64,000 nt of DNA from PHAA01 sp964494735 (GCA_964494735.1 CAZBSD010000003.1:66284-130283), one strand, 5' to 3'; positions 1 to 9,548 are shown, numbered from the stretch's first letter. Notes: generated by a model from the sequence alone, not told the origin. A program made the numbers and translations.

Positions 1-776
1 TCCTGGTCCAGGACTGCATAGATACGATCCTTGTACAGAACGGTCTCCTGCATTGATGTGGTCAGGAAATCAGCAATCTCTACCCGGCCACTGAAGACGA
101 TGTTGTGTCCTTGGCATAGTATTTCAGCGGGCAGCTGGGCCAGGCGGCCTATGGATGCTTCATAGCCATCATAATCAGCCACGAACTCCACTTCGATCTG
201 GCCCGAACTGGTCATATAGCCGCCCGATTCCACCGCTACCAGTATCTTTTGGGCGGGCAGATAGTAGCTCAGGTGATCGCGGGTATGCCCCGGGGTTGCC
301 AAGACCTCCACGGTGGTGGTTTTATCTATTTCCACCACCTGACCGTCGCTGAGCTGAATATCGACGGCGAAGGTCCGGAAAGGCTCATCGACCAAGCGGG
401 ATTCATCAAACCCGTCTTCGAACCTGACCATACTGGGGCCATCGGCGTTGAGTTGGGTGATGACCTTTACCGCCCCCGGCCGTTGCAGGGTTTCCGCGGC
501 CAGCGGAGAGGCGGCTATCTGCATAGCGGGGAAGGCCCGCTTGAGGTAGGCGGCCGCGCCGGCATGATCCCAGTGGGCATGGGAGAGAAACAGAATAGCC
601 GGCTGCCGGTCACCCAGGACCGAACTGAGCGCTTCAACATAAACCTGTCCCAAACAACTGATGCCGGAGTCGAAAATAATTGGCTGGTCAGGCGAATCGA
701 GCAGATAGATGGGAAAGGCACTGCTGCCCAGGATGTGAAAGTTATCGGTTACTTTGCCAGTCGTCAGAAAGCGCAC
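1..776 (-). CDS. MBL-fold metallo-hydrolase, 3' part outside window
   Basis: The gene reads leftwards and runs off the window edge, so the C-terminus is missing. I place the start at the GTG at 774-776, ten bases after a GGAGGT ribosome site at 787-792. The translated protein carries the metallo-beta-lactamase signature LSHAHWDHAGAA (HxHxDH), and further on TPGHTRDHLSYY, the second metal-binding histidine region. This is the compact glyoxalase II-like branch that hydrolyses thioesters, esters or similar small molecules. The substrate cannot be told from the sequence. No signal peptide is seen. The opposite strand holds long open frames that are only shadows of this gene. Confidence 0.85.
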   Translation of the reverse strand, partial: MRFLTTGKVTDNFHILGSSAFPIYLLDSPDQPIIFDSGISCLGQVYVEALSSVLGDRQPAILFLSHAHWDHAGAAAYLKRAFPAMQIAASPLAAETLQRPGAVKVITQLNADGPSMVRFEDGFDESRLVDEPFRTFAVDIQLSDGQVVEIDKTTTVEVLATPGHTRDHLSYYLPAQKILVAVESGGYMTSSGQIEVEFVADYDGYEASIGRLAQLPAEILCQGHNIVFSGRVEIADFLTTSMQETVLYKDRIYAVLDQ

Positions 777-990
777 TTGCTAAAACACCTCCAAAAGAGA
801 TTTCACATCGCCAGGTGCAGCCAATATGCCTTTGGCGACGTATGGGAACATCATCTCTATTATATTTCATTGGGGCTGCGGGTTGGATGGGAACATTTGC
901 ACGAGGTGCGGCAGGCGGTGAAGCCGTGGTTATTGGTTCGCCCCCGGAAGGCAAAAAAAGGTCCCCACCTTCGGAAACGCGTTTCATTGA

Positions 991-1725
991 TCAACCACGC
1001 CAGCTCAACCGGGTCGTTTTCAGCAGGTGGTGTTCGGCTACCACCAGGGAGAGCAAGGCCCACCCCACCACAAAGGGTCCCCGCACATAATTGCTCCCCA
1101 GAGGGATGAGGCCGCTGCCGACTGGATACAATGTTTCGTAAGCCAATCTCATGTCACTGACAAATATCAGGCAGCCCGCCAATGCGATCAACCAGGCCGA
1201 TTTGGTGCTGTAGTATCCCCTGGGAATAGTGGCCACCGCGGTCAGGGTCATATAGCCAAGCACCAGCGCGAATATGGCCATCCCCATGAACAAGACCAGA
1301 TTGACAAAAGGAAACAGGAGCACACCCAGGAAGACGATCACGGCGAGTATGGGCAGGGCAATCAATAATTCTGTTTTGCTAATGGATGCATCCTTGCGGA
1401 AAGCTATTATCAGGCAGATATAGGCAACCAGAAAACCAGCTATCCCCATAGGGATGGTGGCCCGGCTCCAATCCCCTACCAGGGGCGGGATGGCGAAGAG
1501 AACGTCCCCCGCCGCCATGAAGACGAAGGCCGCCGCCATCACCTTTTGCTCCAGGTAAACCTTGCGCAGGCCCACCGTCGTCAGAGCCAAACATATGGAA
1601 ACCGTTATCTTGAGCCAAGCCATGATATCAGCCTGACTGTATCGGTATTCGGATATCATGATCAAAACCGTCAGGGGCAGATAGGTTGTCAGCAAGACCC
1701 GCTGGGCATTATTCACGGCCACCAT
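991..1725 (-). CDS. YhhN/TMEM86-family membrane protein (lysoplasmalogenase-like)
   Basis: A 244-residue polytopic membrane protein with about eight hydrophobic segments. It has the YhhN-family landmarks: a GDVLFA motif near residue 74, a long helical core, and an FVSDMRLA motif near residue 188. Members include lysoplasmalogenase, which cleaves the vinyl-ether bond of lysoplasmalogens in the membrane; plasmalogens are common in anaerobic Clostridia. The exact substrate here is inference from the family. It is separated from the MBL gene by about 215 bases, so co-transcription is uncertain. Confidence 0.7.
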   Translation of the reverse strand: MVAVNNAQRVLLTTYLPLTVLIMISEYRYSQADIMAWLKITVSICLALTTVGLRKVYLEQKVMAAAFVFMAAGDVLFAIPPLVGDWSRATIPMGIAGFLVAYICLIIAFRKDASISKTELLIALPILAVIVFLGVLLFPFVNLVLFMGMAIFALVLGYMTLTAVATIPRGYYSTKSAWLIALAGCLIFVSDMRLAYETLYPVGSGLIPLGSNYVRGPFVVGWALLSLVVAEHHLLKTTRLSWRG

Positions 1726-2069
1726 TTCCTTTGCCTTTTTTCTATAGAAGATATGCTGCGGGCCCTGACTTTAGATTAAATGGCACATAAAACATCTTCC
1801 CGAAGGGGAATGCGGCGGGCGCCGCAGGTTGCGGATGTCTGGTATGATGGGAGGTAAGATACCGTAATTATTCGGCAAGGACGGGGAAGAGCGTGATGGG
1901 AGACATTGGCCGGGACCAAGTGGTGCGCCGGGCCTCACTGATAAGCGGTGACTTGACCGATGTCGGGAAGGAAATCCGCTATTACCCCGCCAGCCCCGCG
2001 GCTTCTCGAAGATGCCAATAGGCTGAATGATCTGGACCGATTTTGATTACTTTTGGTTGGAGGTTGGTG
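1726..2069. other. intergenic stretch, no supported gene
   Basis: This space lies between the divergent YhhN-like gene and topB. It contains a 41-codon open frame at 1896-2021 (GTG/ATG start) without a convincing ribosome site or recognisable product. I see no clear terminator or promoter pair. The last part holds the topB ribosome site GGAGG at 2059-2063. Confidence 0.5.
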
Positions 2070-3926
2070 ATGAAATCTTTAGTATTGGCGGAAAAGCCGA
2101 GCGTAGCCCGGGAATTGGCCCGAGTACTGCGCTGCACCCACAAAGGCAAGGGTTATATCGAAGGACCCGAATATGTGGTGACCTGGGCTTTGGGGCACCT
2201 GGTCACTTTGGCCGAACCGGATGACTACGACCAAAAGTACAAGTCCTGGCGCATGGAGGACCTGCCCATGCTGCCCGACAAGATGAAACTCAAGGTGCTC
2301 AAGCCCACCACCTCCCAGTACCAGGTGGTGCGGGGGCTGATGCAGAGGAACGACATCAGGGACATGGTCATCGCCACCGATGCCGGCCGGGAAGGCGAAC
2401 TGGTGGCCCGCTGGATCATGGCCAAGGTAGGCTGGAAGAAACCGTTTAAGCGGTTATGGATATCATCCCAGACCGACGGGGCTATCAAGGAGGGCTTCGC
2501 CCGGCTCAAGCCGGGCAGTGAATACAACCACCTCTACGATTCGGCGGTCTGCCGGGCGGAGGCCGATTGGCTGATCGGGCTCAACGTGACCCGGGCTCTG
2601 ACTTGTAAGTTCAACACCCAGTTNNNNNNNNNNNNNNNNNNNNNNNNNNNNNNNNNNNNNNNNNNNNNNNNNNNNNNNNNNNNNNNNNNNNNNNNNNNNN
2701 NNNNNNNNNNNNNNNNNNNNNNNCATAAGCTGGTCACCTATCCCCGTACCGATTCCCGCTACCTGAGCCGGGATATCGTACCCACCCTGCCCGCCCGGCT
2801 CAAAGCCATGGCCGTCGGACCCTACGCCAGACTGGCTCAGCCGCTGCTGGCCCGGAAACTGACCCCCGGAAAAAGACTGGTAGATGACAGCAAAGTCAGC
2901 GATCACCATGCCATCATCCCTACCGAACAGCCATTGGTCCTGACCGCCTTGAGCCAGGATGAACAGAAGCTGTACGACCTGATCGCCAAACGCTTCATCG
3001 CTGTCCTCTATCCCCCCTACCGCTACGACCAGACCACCCTGGAGACGGATGTCAAGGGGGAACGTTTCCACTCCCGCGGCAAGGTGGTGTTAGACCCGGG
3101 CTGGCGGGCAGTCACCGCTCCGGCACCGGAGAAAGAGGACCTGGACCAGGAAAGACTGCCCGAACAGACCCTGAGCAGCCAGAAGGAGGGCAGCCAGAAG
3201 CATGTCAAGGGTTGTAAACTGAGCAAATCCCGCACCAAGCCCCCCTCCCGTTATACAGAGGCTACCCTGTTGACGGCTATGGAGAACCCGGGCAAATTCA
3301 TAGAGGATGAGGAATTGCGTGAATCCATGAAAGGCAGCGGGCTGGGCACTCCGGCTACCCGGGCCGAGATAATCGAGAAGCTGCTCAATACCTTTTATAT
3401 AGAACGTCACGGCAAGGAACTGGTGCCCACCTCCAAGGGCATCCAGCTGATCCCCCTGGCCCCTTCCGCCCTGAGATCACCGGAACTGACCGCCGAGTGG
3501 GAGAAGGCCCTGACCGAGATTGCCCGCGGCCGAGGCAGCAAGACCGAATTCATGAAGGGTATCCGCCACAGTGCCGGGGAGATGGTGACCGGTGTAAAAA
3601 ACGATGATACCGTCTATAAAGCCACCAACGTCACCAAAAGCAAATGCCCCCTGTGCGGCAAGAATATGCTGATAGTCAACGGCAAGCGGGGTAAGATGCT
3701 TATTTGCCCGGACCGCGGCTGCGGCCACCGGCAACCAGAGAAGGAGAACGACAACCTGAACCTGGGCAGTTCCAAGCGGGCCCGGCAGGTAAACGATAGA
3801 TTGATCCGCCAATACAGCGACCATGAGGAGATAGGCCAAAGCCTGGGCGATAAGCTGAAGGCGGCCATGGAGAAACAGGGCAAGAGTTTGGGCGGAAATG
3901 ACGTTAAGAATAAGAAGGATAAATAG
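2070..3926 (+). CDS. topB: DNA topoisomerase III (type IA), interrupted by assembly gap
   Basis: Type IA topoisomerase that cuts and passes single DNA strands and decatenates replication intermediates. The start is the ATG at 2070 after GGAGG at 2059-2063, giving an N-terminus MKSLVLAEKPSVARELA typical of the Toprim domain. The acidic Toprim motif appears as ATDAGREGE. The active-site tyrosine lies in the segment TYPRTDSRYLS just after the gap. The C-terminus has a four-cysteine zinc ribbon (CPLCGK ... CPDRGCGH). A run of 100 N at 2624-2723 replaces the segment between RALTCKFNTQ and HKLVTYPRT. Complete TopB proteins carry clearly more than the 33 residues allowed there, so the true missing piece is probably about 120-130 codons (inference from family architecture). 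Confidence 0.93.
   Translation: MKSLVLAEKPSVARELARVLRCTHKGKGYIEGPEYVVTWALGHLVTLAEPDDYDQKYKSWRMEDLPMLPDKMKLKVLKPTTSQYQVVRGLMQRNDIRDMVIATDAGREGELVARWIMAKVGWKKPFKRLWISSQTDGAIKEGFARLKPGSEYNHLYDSAVCRAEADWLIGLNVTRALTCKFNTQXXXXXXXXXXXXXXXXXXXXXXXXXXXXXXXXXXHKLVTYPRTDSRYLSRDIVPTLPARLKAMAVGPYARLAQPLLARKLTPGKRLVDDSKVSDHHAIIPTEQPLVLTALSQDEQKLYDLIAKRFIAVLYPPYRYDQTTLETDVKGERFHSRGKVVLDPGWRAVTAPAPEKEDLDQERLPEQTLSSQKEGSQKHVKGCKLSKSRTKPPSRYTEATLLTAMENPGKFIEDEELRESMKGSGLGTPATRAEIIEKLLNTFYIERHGKELVPTSKGIQLIPLAPSALRSPELTAEWEKALTEIARGRGSKTEFMKGIRHSAGEMVTGVKNDDTVYKATNVTKSKCPLCGKNMLIVNGKRGKMLICPDRGCGHRQPEKENDNLNLGSSKRARQVNDRLIRQYSDHEEIGQSLGDKLKAAMEKQGKSLGGNDVKNKKDK
2624..2723. other. assembly gap (100 N) inside topB
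   Basis: Exactly 100 unknown bases, the usual placeholder for a scaffold gap of unknown length. The reading frame of topB happens to be the same on both sides. Confidence 0.98.
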
Positions 3927-4180
3927 ATACCCAATCTCGAGTCAGGGCTGGCGGGACCGTCCACCTTACCAGGCATAGGCCTCATCCGGGCTGGTAAACG
4001 CCGCCCAGCCGAGATGCAGGGTTATGGTGATGGCATCCCCAGGCTTGGCTGGATGCAACTATCGATTGGCTTGGATCGGAAAGGTAAAAAAGGTAGGTTA
4101 AGCCGTAAACAGGACAGCTTTTATTCCCTTGCGGATAACCGTCCATCCTGGTATTATGGCGCTGGAGAGAGGAATTTATA

Positions 4181-5248
4181 ATGTTACAAGGAATCATAAT
4201 TCCCGACAATCTGTATGACACCGTACCTGACGCCCCCTGGATAACGGGGCGGAAGACGACGGCAGTGGGAGCTATCCCGGTGGTCCCTGGCCGTTTGACC
4301 CGGGCCGATACCATCGGCTCCTGGAAAGTCCGCTGGGGTATCCACCGCATGGATTACCGGGTAGAACCCGGGCTTTACGCGCTGGGAGATCCGGACCAGG
4401 ATTCTCCGGTACTGGTGTCGGCCAATTACAAGATGAGCTTCGACCGGCTGCGCCAGTCTTTGAATAATATAAACGCCTGGATCCTGGTACTGGATACCGG
4501 TGGCATCAATGTCTGGTGTGCTGCTGGCAAAGGCACCTTCGGCACGGTTGAACTGGTACGTAGGATCGCCCGCACCGGATTGGATCGGGTAGTTAAACAC
4601 CGGGCTTTGATCCTGCCCCAACTGGGGGCCACTGGGGTAGCTTTCCATGAGGTCCGCCAACGGTCCGGCTTCCGGGTAGTATACGGTCCCACCCGGGCCG
4701 AAGACATACCAGCCTTCCTGCAGGCGGGAGGCAGAGCCACCCCCGCCATGCGCCGGGTGCGCTTCAGCTTGATGGACCGATTGGTCTTGACCCCCATCGA
4801 AGTGCGCACCATTCTGTTCAAACCGGTGGTCTGGATAGCCTCCGTATTGCTGCTGATAGCCAGTTGGAGCGGGTTTTGGCCGCTGACCTGGGCTGATGTT
4901 TTTCCTTATATCGGCGGCATCCTGATCGGTGCGGTGGCGGTGCCGGTTTTACTGCCCTGGATACCGGGGCGGGCATTCGCCCTGAAAGGATGGCTGCTGG
5001 GAGTGTTATGGACTGCCCTTAATATATTGGTTCTGGGCACCTTGCAGCAGCCGGATGGCGTCTGGCTCAGCCTGGCCCAGCTGTTGATCATTCCATCCTT
5101 ATGCGCTTACCTGGGCCTCAACTTCACCGGGGCTTCCACGTATACCTCTATGTCCGGGGTGGTCAAGGAAACCCGGATCGCCCTGCCGCTGATTAAAGTC
5201 AGCGGCGCTCTGGGTCTGGCAGCTTTATTGATAGCCTTGGTGGTTTAA
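4181..5248 (+). CDS. hgcA: HgcA, corrinoid mercury-methylating membrane protein
   Basis: HgcA transfers a methyl group from its corrinoid cofactor to Hg(II), producing methylmercury. The 355-residue protein has the diagnostic cap-helix motif NVWCAAGKGTFGT at residues 110-122. Cys113 is the position that serves as lower axial ligand to cobalt in studied HgcA proteins. The soluble N-terminal corrinoid-binding domain (to about residue 200) is followed by five hydrophobic helices between about residues 208 and 355, the expected layout. The start ATG has an upstream GAGAGAGG ribosome site at 4165-4172. hgcB follows after 15 bases, forming a two-gene unit. The 254-base leader shows no regulator gene and no riboswitch that I recognise. 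Confidence 0.95.
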   Translation: MLQGIIIPDNLYDTVPDAPWITGRKTTAVGAIPVVPGRLTRADTIGSWKVRWGIHRMDYRVEPGLYALGDPDQDSPVLVSANYKMSFDRLRQSLNNINAWILVLDTGGINVWCAAGKGTFGTVELVRRIARTGLDRVVKHRALILPQLGATGVAFHEVRQRSGFRVVYGPTRAEDIPAFLQAGGRATPAMRRVRFSLMDRLVLTPIEVRTILFKPVVWIASVLLLIASWSGFWPLTWADVFPYIGGILIGAVAVPVLLPWIPGRAFALKGWLLGVLWTALNILVLGTLQQPDGVWLSLAQLLIIPSLCAYLGLNFTGASTYTSMSGVVKETRIALPLIKVSGALGLAALLIALVV

Positions 5249-5263
5249 GAAAGGAAGGAAACC

Positions 5264-5545
5264 ATGAAGCACCATTATCTTAGAAACGTGACCACCCTGC
5301 AACTGGACCAGGAAAAATGCACCGGCTGCGGGATATGCGTCATAGTCTGCCCTCACGAGGTGTTCCAGATCAAGGATATGAAAGCTCATGTCACCGATCG
5401 GGATAGCTGCATGGAGTGCGGCGCCTGCGCCCTCAACTGCATATTCGACGCCCTGAAGGTGCATACCGGGGTCGGTTGTGCGGCGGCTCTGCTCAAGGGC
5501 AAGATGGTAGACGGCAAATTGGTGTGCGACTCCGACTGCTGCTGA
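5264..5545 (+). CDS. hgcB: HgcB, 2[4Fe-4S] ferredoxin of mercury methylation
   Basis: A 93-residue ferredoxin thought to reduce the HgcA corrinoid to Co(I) and perhaps deliver Hg(II). It has two cysteine clusters: CTGCGICVIVCP near residues 20-31 and CMECGACALNC near residues 49-59. The second contains the ECGAC..NC signature that separates HgcB from ordinary ferredoxins. It ends in CDSDCC, the C-terminal cysteine pair of the family. It follows hgcA by 15 bases with a GAAAGGAAGG ribosome site, so both are probably co-translated from one mRNA. Confidence 0.95.
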   Translation: MKHHYLRNVTTLQLDQEKCTGCGICVIVCPHEVFQIKDMKAHVTDRDSCMECGACALNCIFDALKVHTGVGCAAALLKGKMVDGKLVCDSDCC

Positions 5546-5640
5546 TAGCGCTGCATGGCTGGGCGCGCAACGAGGGCCATTAGAAAAACGCGCTTTAGCC
5601 GGCCGCTCGGGTCGGTTGCGCGGATCAAAGCCCGACCGTG

Positions 5641-7623
5641 TCAATTCCCACCGTCAATTCCGGTACCGGTTAGCGACCCGGTGGGCCTTGAGGCTGGCCA
5701 ACACGCGGGGTAAGCGGTAATCAAACGCCCCNNNNNNNNNNAAAATCCGACGTATGAATGAAAATCAAACCCCCCCCCCCCCCGTCCATTTTTTCCCAAT
5801 TCTATCGTTTCTCCGGGGCCGTAAAAGGGGAAATGCACATGAAAGGTAGTTCCGGAGGGACCGGTTTCGAAATCGATGTAAGCCTGGTGGCGGGCGGCGA
5901 TACTGTAGCAGACCGCCAGGCCCAGGCCAGTACCGTTGGGCTTGGTGGTCAGGAAAGGGGTGCCGATGTGGTCGATTATCTCCCCCGGCAGTCCCGAACC
6001 CTGATCCTGGATGGAAAGCACTACCTCATCTTCGGCCTGATTGGTGCTGATGGTGACCATGCCGTGGGGCGGCATGGCATCCATGGCATTACGGGTCATG
6101 TTCAGGACCAGCTGGATGATTGCGCTCTTGTCAGCCATGATCGCCGGGGGCTGGTTCAGTTCCAGCTTGATGCTCATATCTCTCAGGTTGGCTTCCGACT
6201 GGATGATCGGGTAGATCCAGGTTAGTATCTGATCCAGCGGGTAGGCTTGCAGGTCGATGCTCTTGTTCCCGGCCATGCCCAGGTATTCGCTGATGATAGA
6301 ATTGGCCCGGTCCATCTCCTCGATCATGATATCGAAGAACGTCCGATCCTCCGCATACCGCTCCTTTTCCCCCAACATCTGCAGGAAGCCCCGCACCGCA
6401 GTCATGGGATTGCGGATCTCGTGACCGATGCTGGCCGCCATCTCGCCGACCAGGTTGAGGCGATCCAGGCGGGCCAGCTCCATCTCCATCTGTTTGTCCC
6501 GGGTGATATCCTTGATAACCTCCAGCCGGTGCGACTGGCCGCCCAGGGTGATGAGGGCAGAGGAGGAAAGGGTATGTATGATAGCACCTGATCTGGTGCG
6601 CAGCCTGACCTCCTGATTATGCAGCCCGAGTTCATCCTTGAGTCCCTGGGAAAATAGTTCCATCTCGTGAGCCTCATTGGCTATCACACCCAGTTCCATG
6701 GGCGTGCGGCCGATGACCTCCTCCCGCCCATACCCCATAATTTCGCAGAATTTCTGGTTCACATCAGCGTACCGGTGGTCTACCATACTCACTATGACGA
6801 TCATGTCAGGACTGTGGTTGAAGATCTGATAGAACCGCTGCTGCGATTGGCGCAGTTCTATTTCCGCTTGCTTGTGCTCGGTTATGTCCCGGTGCAGCAC
6901 CGAGATGCCAGCCTCCAAGGGGTATACGCTCACCTGGGACCAATGACCTTTATACACTGTCTGGGCCTCAAAACAGTGGGGTGACTTCTTTTCCATCACC
7001 TCATGGTATACGTCCCAATACACCGAGCCGATCATCCGAGGGAACAGGGACCAGATATTTTGGCCGATCAGTTCTCCTTGGAAAGACCGCTGCCGGGCGG
7101 CCTGGTTGGCATAGGTAAAGCACCACCTATGATCCAGGGTGAAGAAAGGGTCCTTGATGCTGTCCAGGACATTGACGACAAAACGATTGGCCATCTCGAG
7201 TTTCCCGGTACGTTCCCGCACCTGATCATCCAATGCGTTATTCTCGATCCTGGTCCGCTCTTCCGCCTTCTTACTCAGTGTGACATCGCGTGAAATCATC
7301 ACAAATTGGTTTTCATCCTTCAAGGGGATGACCTGAACCTCGTACCACCAGCCGACGCTGAAGTTATACTCCAGCGTACTCAGGACCTGACCGGAGCGCA
7401 CCGCAGAACCACACTTGGCTATCCAATCCCGACAATCACAGAGAAACAAAGCGGCTCCCCTTTTACCAACCGCCTGTTCGCGGCTGAACCCCATTGCCTT
7501 CATAAAGGCAGGATTTACGTCCAATACCAGATAATCGACTGCGACGCCATCTGCATCGAAGATCATCCGGCCCAGACAGATCGGGTCGGGCCAGGCGTCC
7601 CACACCCTGTCTAATGAAATCAT
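5641..7623 (-). CDS. PAS-domain sensor histidine kinase (sporulation-kinase type); C-terminal end uncertain
   Basis: A cytoplasmic kinase without membrane segments. I prefer the ATG at 7623 (MISLDRVWDAWPDP), which has a GGGAAG ribosome site, over a GTG 45 bases upstream. From this start it has three PAS domains (about residues 5-115, 145-250, 260-380), a HisKA dimerisation domain with phospho-acceptor His401 in GHEIRNPMTA, and a HATPase domain with DQGSGLP and TTKPNGTGLGL. The H-box resembles Kin sporulation kinases and fits the adjacent germination operon, but its partner is unknown. The last codons are unreliable: a run of 14 C (5770-5783) and a 10-base gap (5732-5741) lie inside. One extra base in the C run would create an immediate TGA, so the natural end may be near 5768. 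Confidence 0.85.
   Translation of the reverse strand: MISLDRVWDAWPDPICLGRMIFDADGVAVDYLVLDVNPAFMKAMGFSREQAVGKRGAALFLCDCRDWIAKCGSAVRSGQVLSTLEYNFSVGWWYEVQVIPLKDENQFVMISRDVTLSKKAEERTRIENNALDDQVRERTGKLEMANRFVVNVLDSIKDPFFTLDHRWCFTYANQAARQRSFQGELIGQNIWSLFPRMIGSVYWDVYHEVMEKKSPHCFEAQTVYKGHWSQVSVYPLEAGISVLHRDITEHKQAEIELRQSQQRFYQIFNHSPDMIVIVSMVDHRYADVNQKFCEIMGYGREEVIGRTPMELGVIANEAHEMELFSQGLKDELGLHNQEVRLRTRSGAIIHTLSSSALITLGGQSHRLEVIKDITRDKQMEMELARLDRLNLVGEMAASIGHEIRNPMTAVRGFLQMLGEKERYAEDRTFFDIMIEEMDRANSIISEYLGMAGNKSIDLQAYPLDQILTWIYPIIQSEANLRDMSIKLELNQPPAIMADKSAIIQLVLNMTRNAMDAMPPHGMVTISTNQAEDEVVLSIQDQGSGLPGEIIDHIGTPFLTTKPNGTGLGLAVCYSIAARHQAYIDFETGPSGTTFHVHFPFYGPGETIELGKNGRGGGGFDFHSYVGFXXXXGRLITAYPACWPASRPTGSLTGTGIDGGN
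5732..5741. other. assembly gap (10 N) next to 14-base C homopolymer
   Basis: Ten unknown bases beside the C run at 5770-5783, at the 3' end of the histidine kinase. The sequence here should not be trusted for the frame or end of that gene. Confidence 0.98.
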
Positions 7624-7974
7624 TTTGGATTCTTCCCGATCGCCGCCGTCCACAGTAAATCCCCCCACTTACCCTGCTGGTTAATTGTACCATACCATAG
7701 TTTGGTGGCGAAATAGGACGGAAAGTGGTCAGCAATGCAACATAAACGCAGTAACCGGCCCTACCCGGCGAGCAACACAGCTCCCCCGAAGACGATTGTT
7801 ATCGCGGCAATCATCGTTTGCCGGCCCCTTTCATCCCAGCTTAACCCAAGCTCATTGCGCTGGTAACAATGCTGCAAATTTCTGTGCGGCCAGAACTGCA
7901 ACCCAAAAAGTACTTGTGCGGATATTAAATCCAAGCCGGGGAAACATATAACAAATCAGGCAGGAGCAGCAAAG
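7624..7974. other. intergenic region between divergent kinase and germination operon
   Basis: About 350 bases without a supported gene. It must carry the promoters for the divergent histidine kinase and the germination operon, but I could not assign -35/-10 pairs with confidence. A ribosome site GGCAGGAGC sits just before the gerA start. Confidence 0.4.
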
Positions 7975-9534
7975 ATGAGGAAGATACCGAAGCCACCTGC
8001 GGTTTCCGCCCCGGCCGAGAAACCCAGGAACCAGGAAAACCTTAATATACCGGATATCAAGCTGCCGGAGAGCCTGGCTGAGAAGCAGTCTCTCCTGCAA
8101 CCACATATACAAACCAGCCATGATATCATCAACCGTCCCTTTTATCTTGATACCCAGCTACCGGTGGCCGCCTATGCCATCCATATCAATGGAGTGATCG
8201 ATACCCAGGCCTTTAACCAGGACATACTGAAACCGCTGATGATCTATACCCGTAATGAAACCATTCCCGCAGGCCAGGGGAGCGACCTGATAGAATACAT
8301 CGCCCGCACCTTCCTGACCGTGGGCCAATTCCGCAAGGTCAGCCTTCTGGCCGACCTGATCCGGGACATCTATGATGGGATGCTCATCATCATGGTGGAA
8401 GGCAGCGTCGAGGTTTTGGCCCTGGACATCCACAAATCCCACCTGCGGGCCATCGAGGAACCGAGTGCCGAAAAAGGTCTGCGCGGTTCCCGGGAGGGTT
8501 TTATTGAAAACCTGGATGTCAACATTTCCATGGTCCGGCGACGGCTGCGTGATCCCAAGCTGGTGGTCAAAAAGATGGTAGTGGGACAGCGTACCCGCAC
8601 CCAGGTGGCCTTGCTCTATATCGAGGACATCGCCGACCCTAACATAGTCAAGCAAGTGGAAACCCGGCTTGATACCATAAAAATCGATGCCATTTTGGCT
8701 TCCGGGACCATCGAGCAGCTCATCCAGGACCGCCCCTACTCTATCTTCTACCAGCACCGGATGACCGAAAAGCCTGATAAGGCGGTGATGCAAATATTGG
8801 AGGGACGGGTCCTGATAATAGTGGATGGAACTCCTACTTCCATTACTGCCCCCAGCCTGTTCGTGGAATTCTTCCAGTCGCCCGGGGATTATTTTGAACG
8901 GGCCTGGATAGGTTCATTTGTGCGGATTCTACGCTTCCTGGCCTTTTTTCTCAGTATATCGGTGGCCGGCATGTACGTAGCCCTGATCAATTTCCAGCCG
9001 GAACTGATCCCGGCGGGCTTGTTAGCGCCGATAGCCCGTTTCCGCAACCAGGTGCCCTTCACTACTGCCATCGAGGTATTGCTGCTGGAGATCATGATGC
9101 AGTTGGTGATCGAAGCCGGATTACACCTACCCGGCAACGTGGGCCAGACGGTGGGCGTGGTGGGAGGCATAATCATTGGTCAGGCAGCTATCACCGCCAG
9201 ATTCGCCAGCCCGGCTGCGGTTATCGTGGTATCGTTCTCAGCCATGACTACCTTCGTGTTGCCATCTCCAGGCATGGCTCTGGTCACCCGCATCCTGCGT
9301 CTGCCGGTACTGTTAGCCTCCGCCGCCTTTGGGGCATTTGGCTTCTTTCTGGCCTGGCTGTTGATCATAACCCATCTGACCGGCCTGACCAGCATCGGGG
9401 TGCCTTTTCTAAGCCCCCTGGCCCCGACCCGTTATGGTGATCTGAAGGATTCCTTGATCAAGTACTTCACCCATGCCATGCAGAGGCGGCCGGACTCCAT
9501 CCCCAGCCAGGACAAGATCCGGCAGCCCAACTAG
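7975..9534 (+). CDS. Spore germination receptor subunit A (GerA family)
   Basis: A 519-residue A-subunit of a Ger-type germinant receptor, which sits in the inner spore membrane and senses nutrients. It has a hydrophilic N-terminal region (to about residue 300) containing the GSDLIEYIARTFL and SIFYQHRMTEKPD segments typical of GerA proteins. A membrane region of about five helices follows (residues 310-490), with GRVLIIVDGTP just before it. The start ATG has a GGCAGGAGC ribosome site. It begins a three-gene A-B-C operon in which the next gene follows within about 15 bases. Confidence 0.93.
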   Translation: MRKIPKPPAVSAPAEKPRNQENLNIPDIKLPESLAEKQSLLQPHIQTSHDIINRPFYLDTQLPVAAYAIHINGVIDTQAFNQDILKPLMIYTRNETIPAGQGSDLIEYIARTFLTVGQFRKVSLLADLIRDIYDGMLIIMVEGSVEVLALDIHKSHLRAIEEPSAEKGLRGSREGFIENLDVNISMVRRRLRDPKLVVKKMVVGQRTRTQVALLYIEDIADPNIVKQVETRLDTIKIDAILASGTIEQLIQDRPYSIFYQHRMTEKPDKAVMQILEGRVLIIVDGTPTSITAPSLFVEFFQSPGDYFERAWIGSFVRILRFLAFFLSISVAGMYVALINFQPELIPAGLLAPIARFRNQVPFTTAIEVLLLEIMMQLVIEAGLHLPGNVGQTVGVVGGIIIGQAAITARFASPAAVIVVSFSAMTTFVLPSPGMALVTRILRLPVLLASAAFGAFGFFLAWLLIITHLTGLTSIGVPFLSPLAPTRYGDLKDSLIKYFTHAMQRRPDSIPSQDKIRQPN

Positions 9535-9548
9535 GAGGATGAGCCGTT

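Noticed and set aside
249..1109. Long plus-strand open frame of 286 codons
   Set aside because: Antisense to the MBL-fold gene, whose HxHxDH motif and ribosome site are convincing; the plus-frame product has no recognisable features.
1896..2021. 41-codon open frame before topB
   Set aside because: Weak ribosome site and no recognisable product; recorded only as intergenic content.
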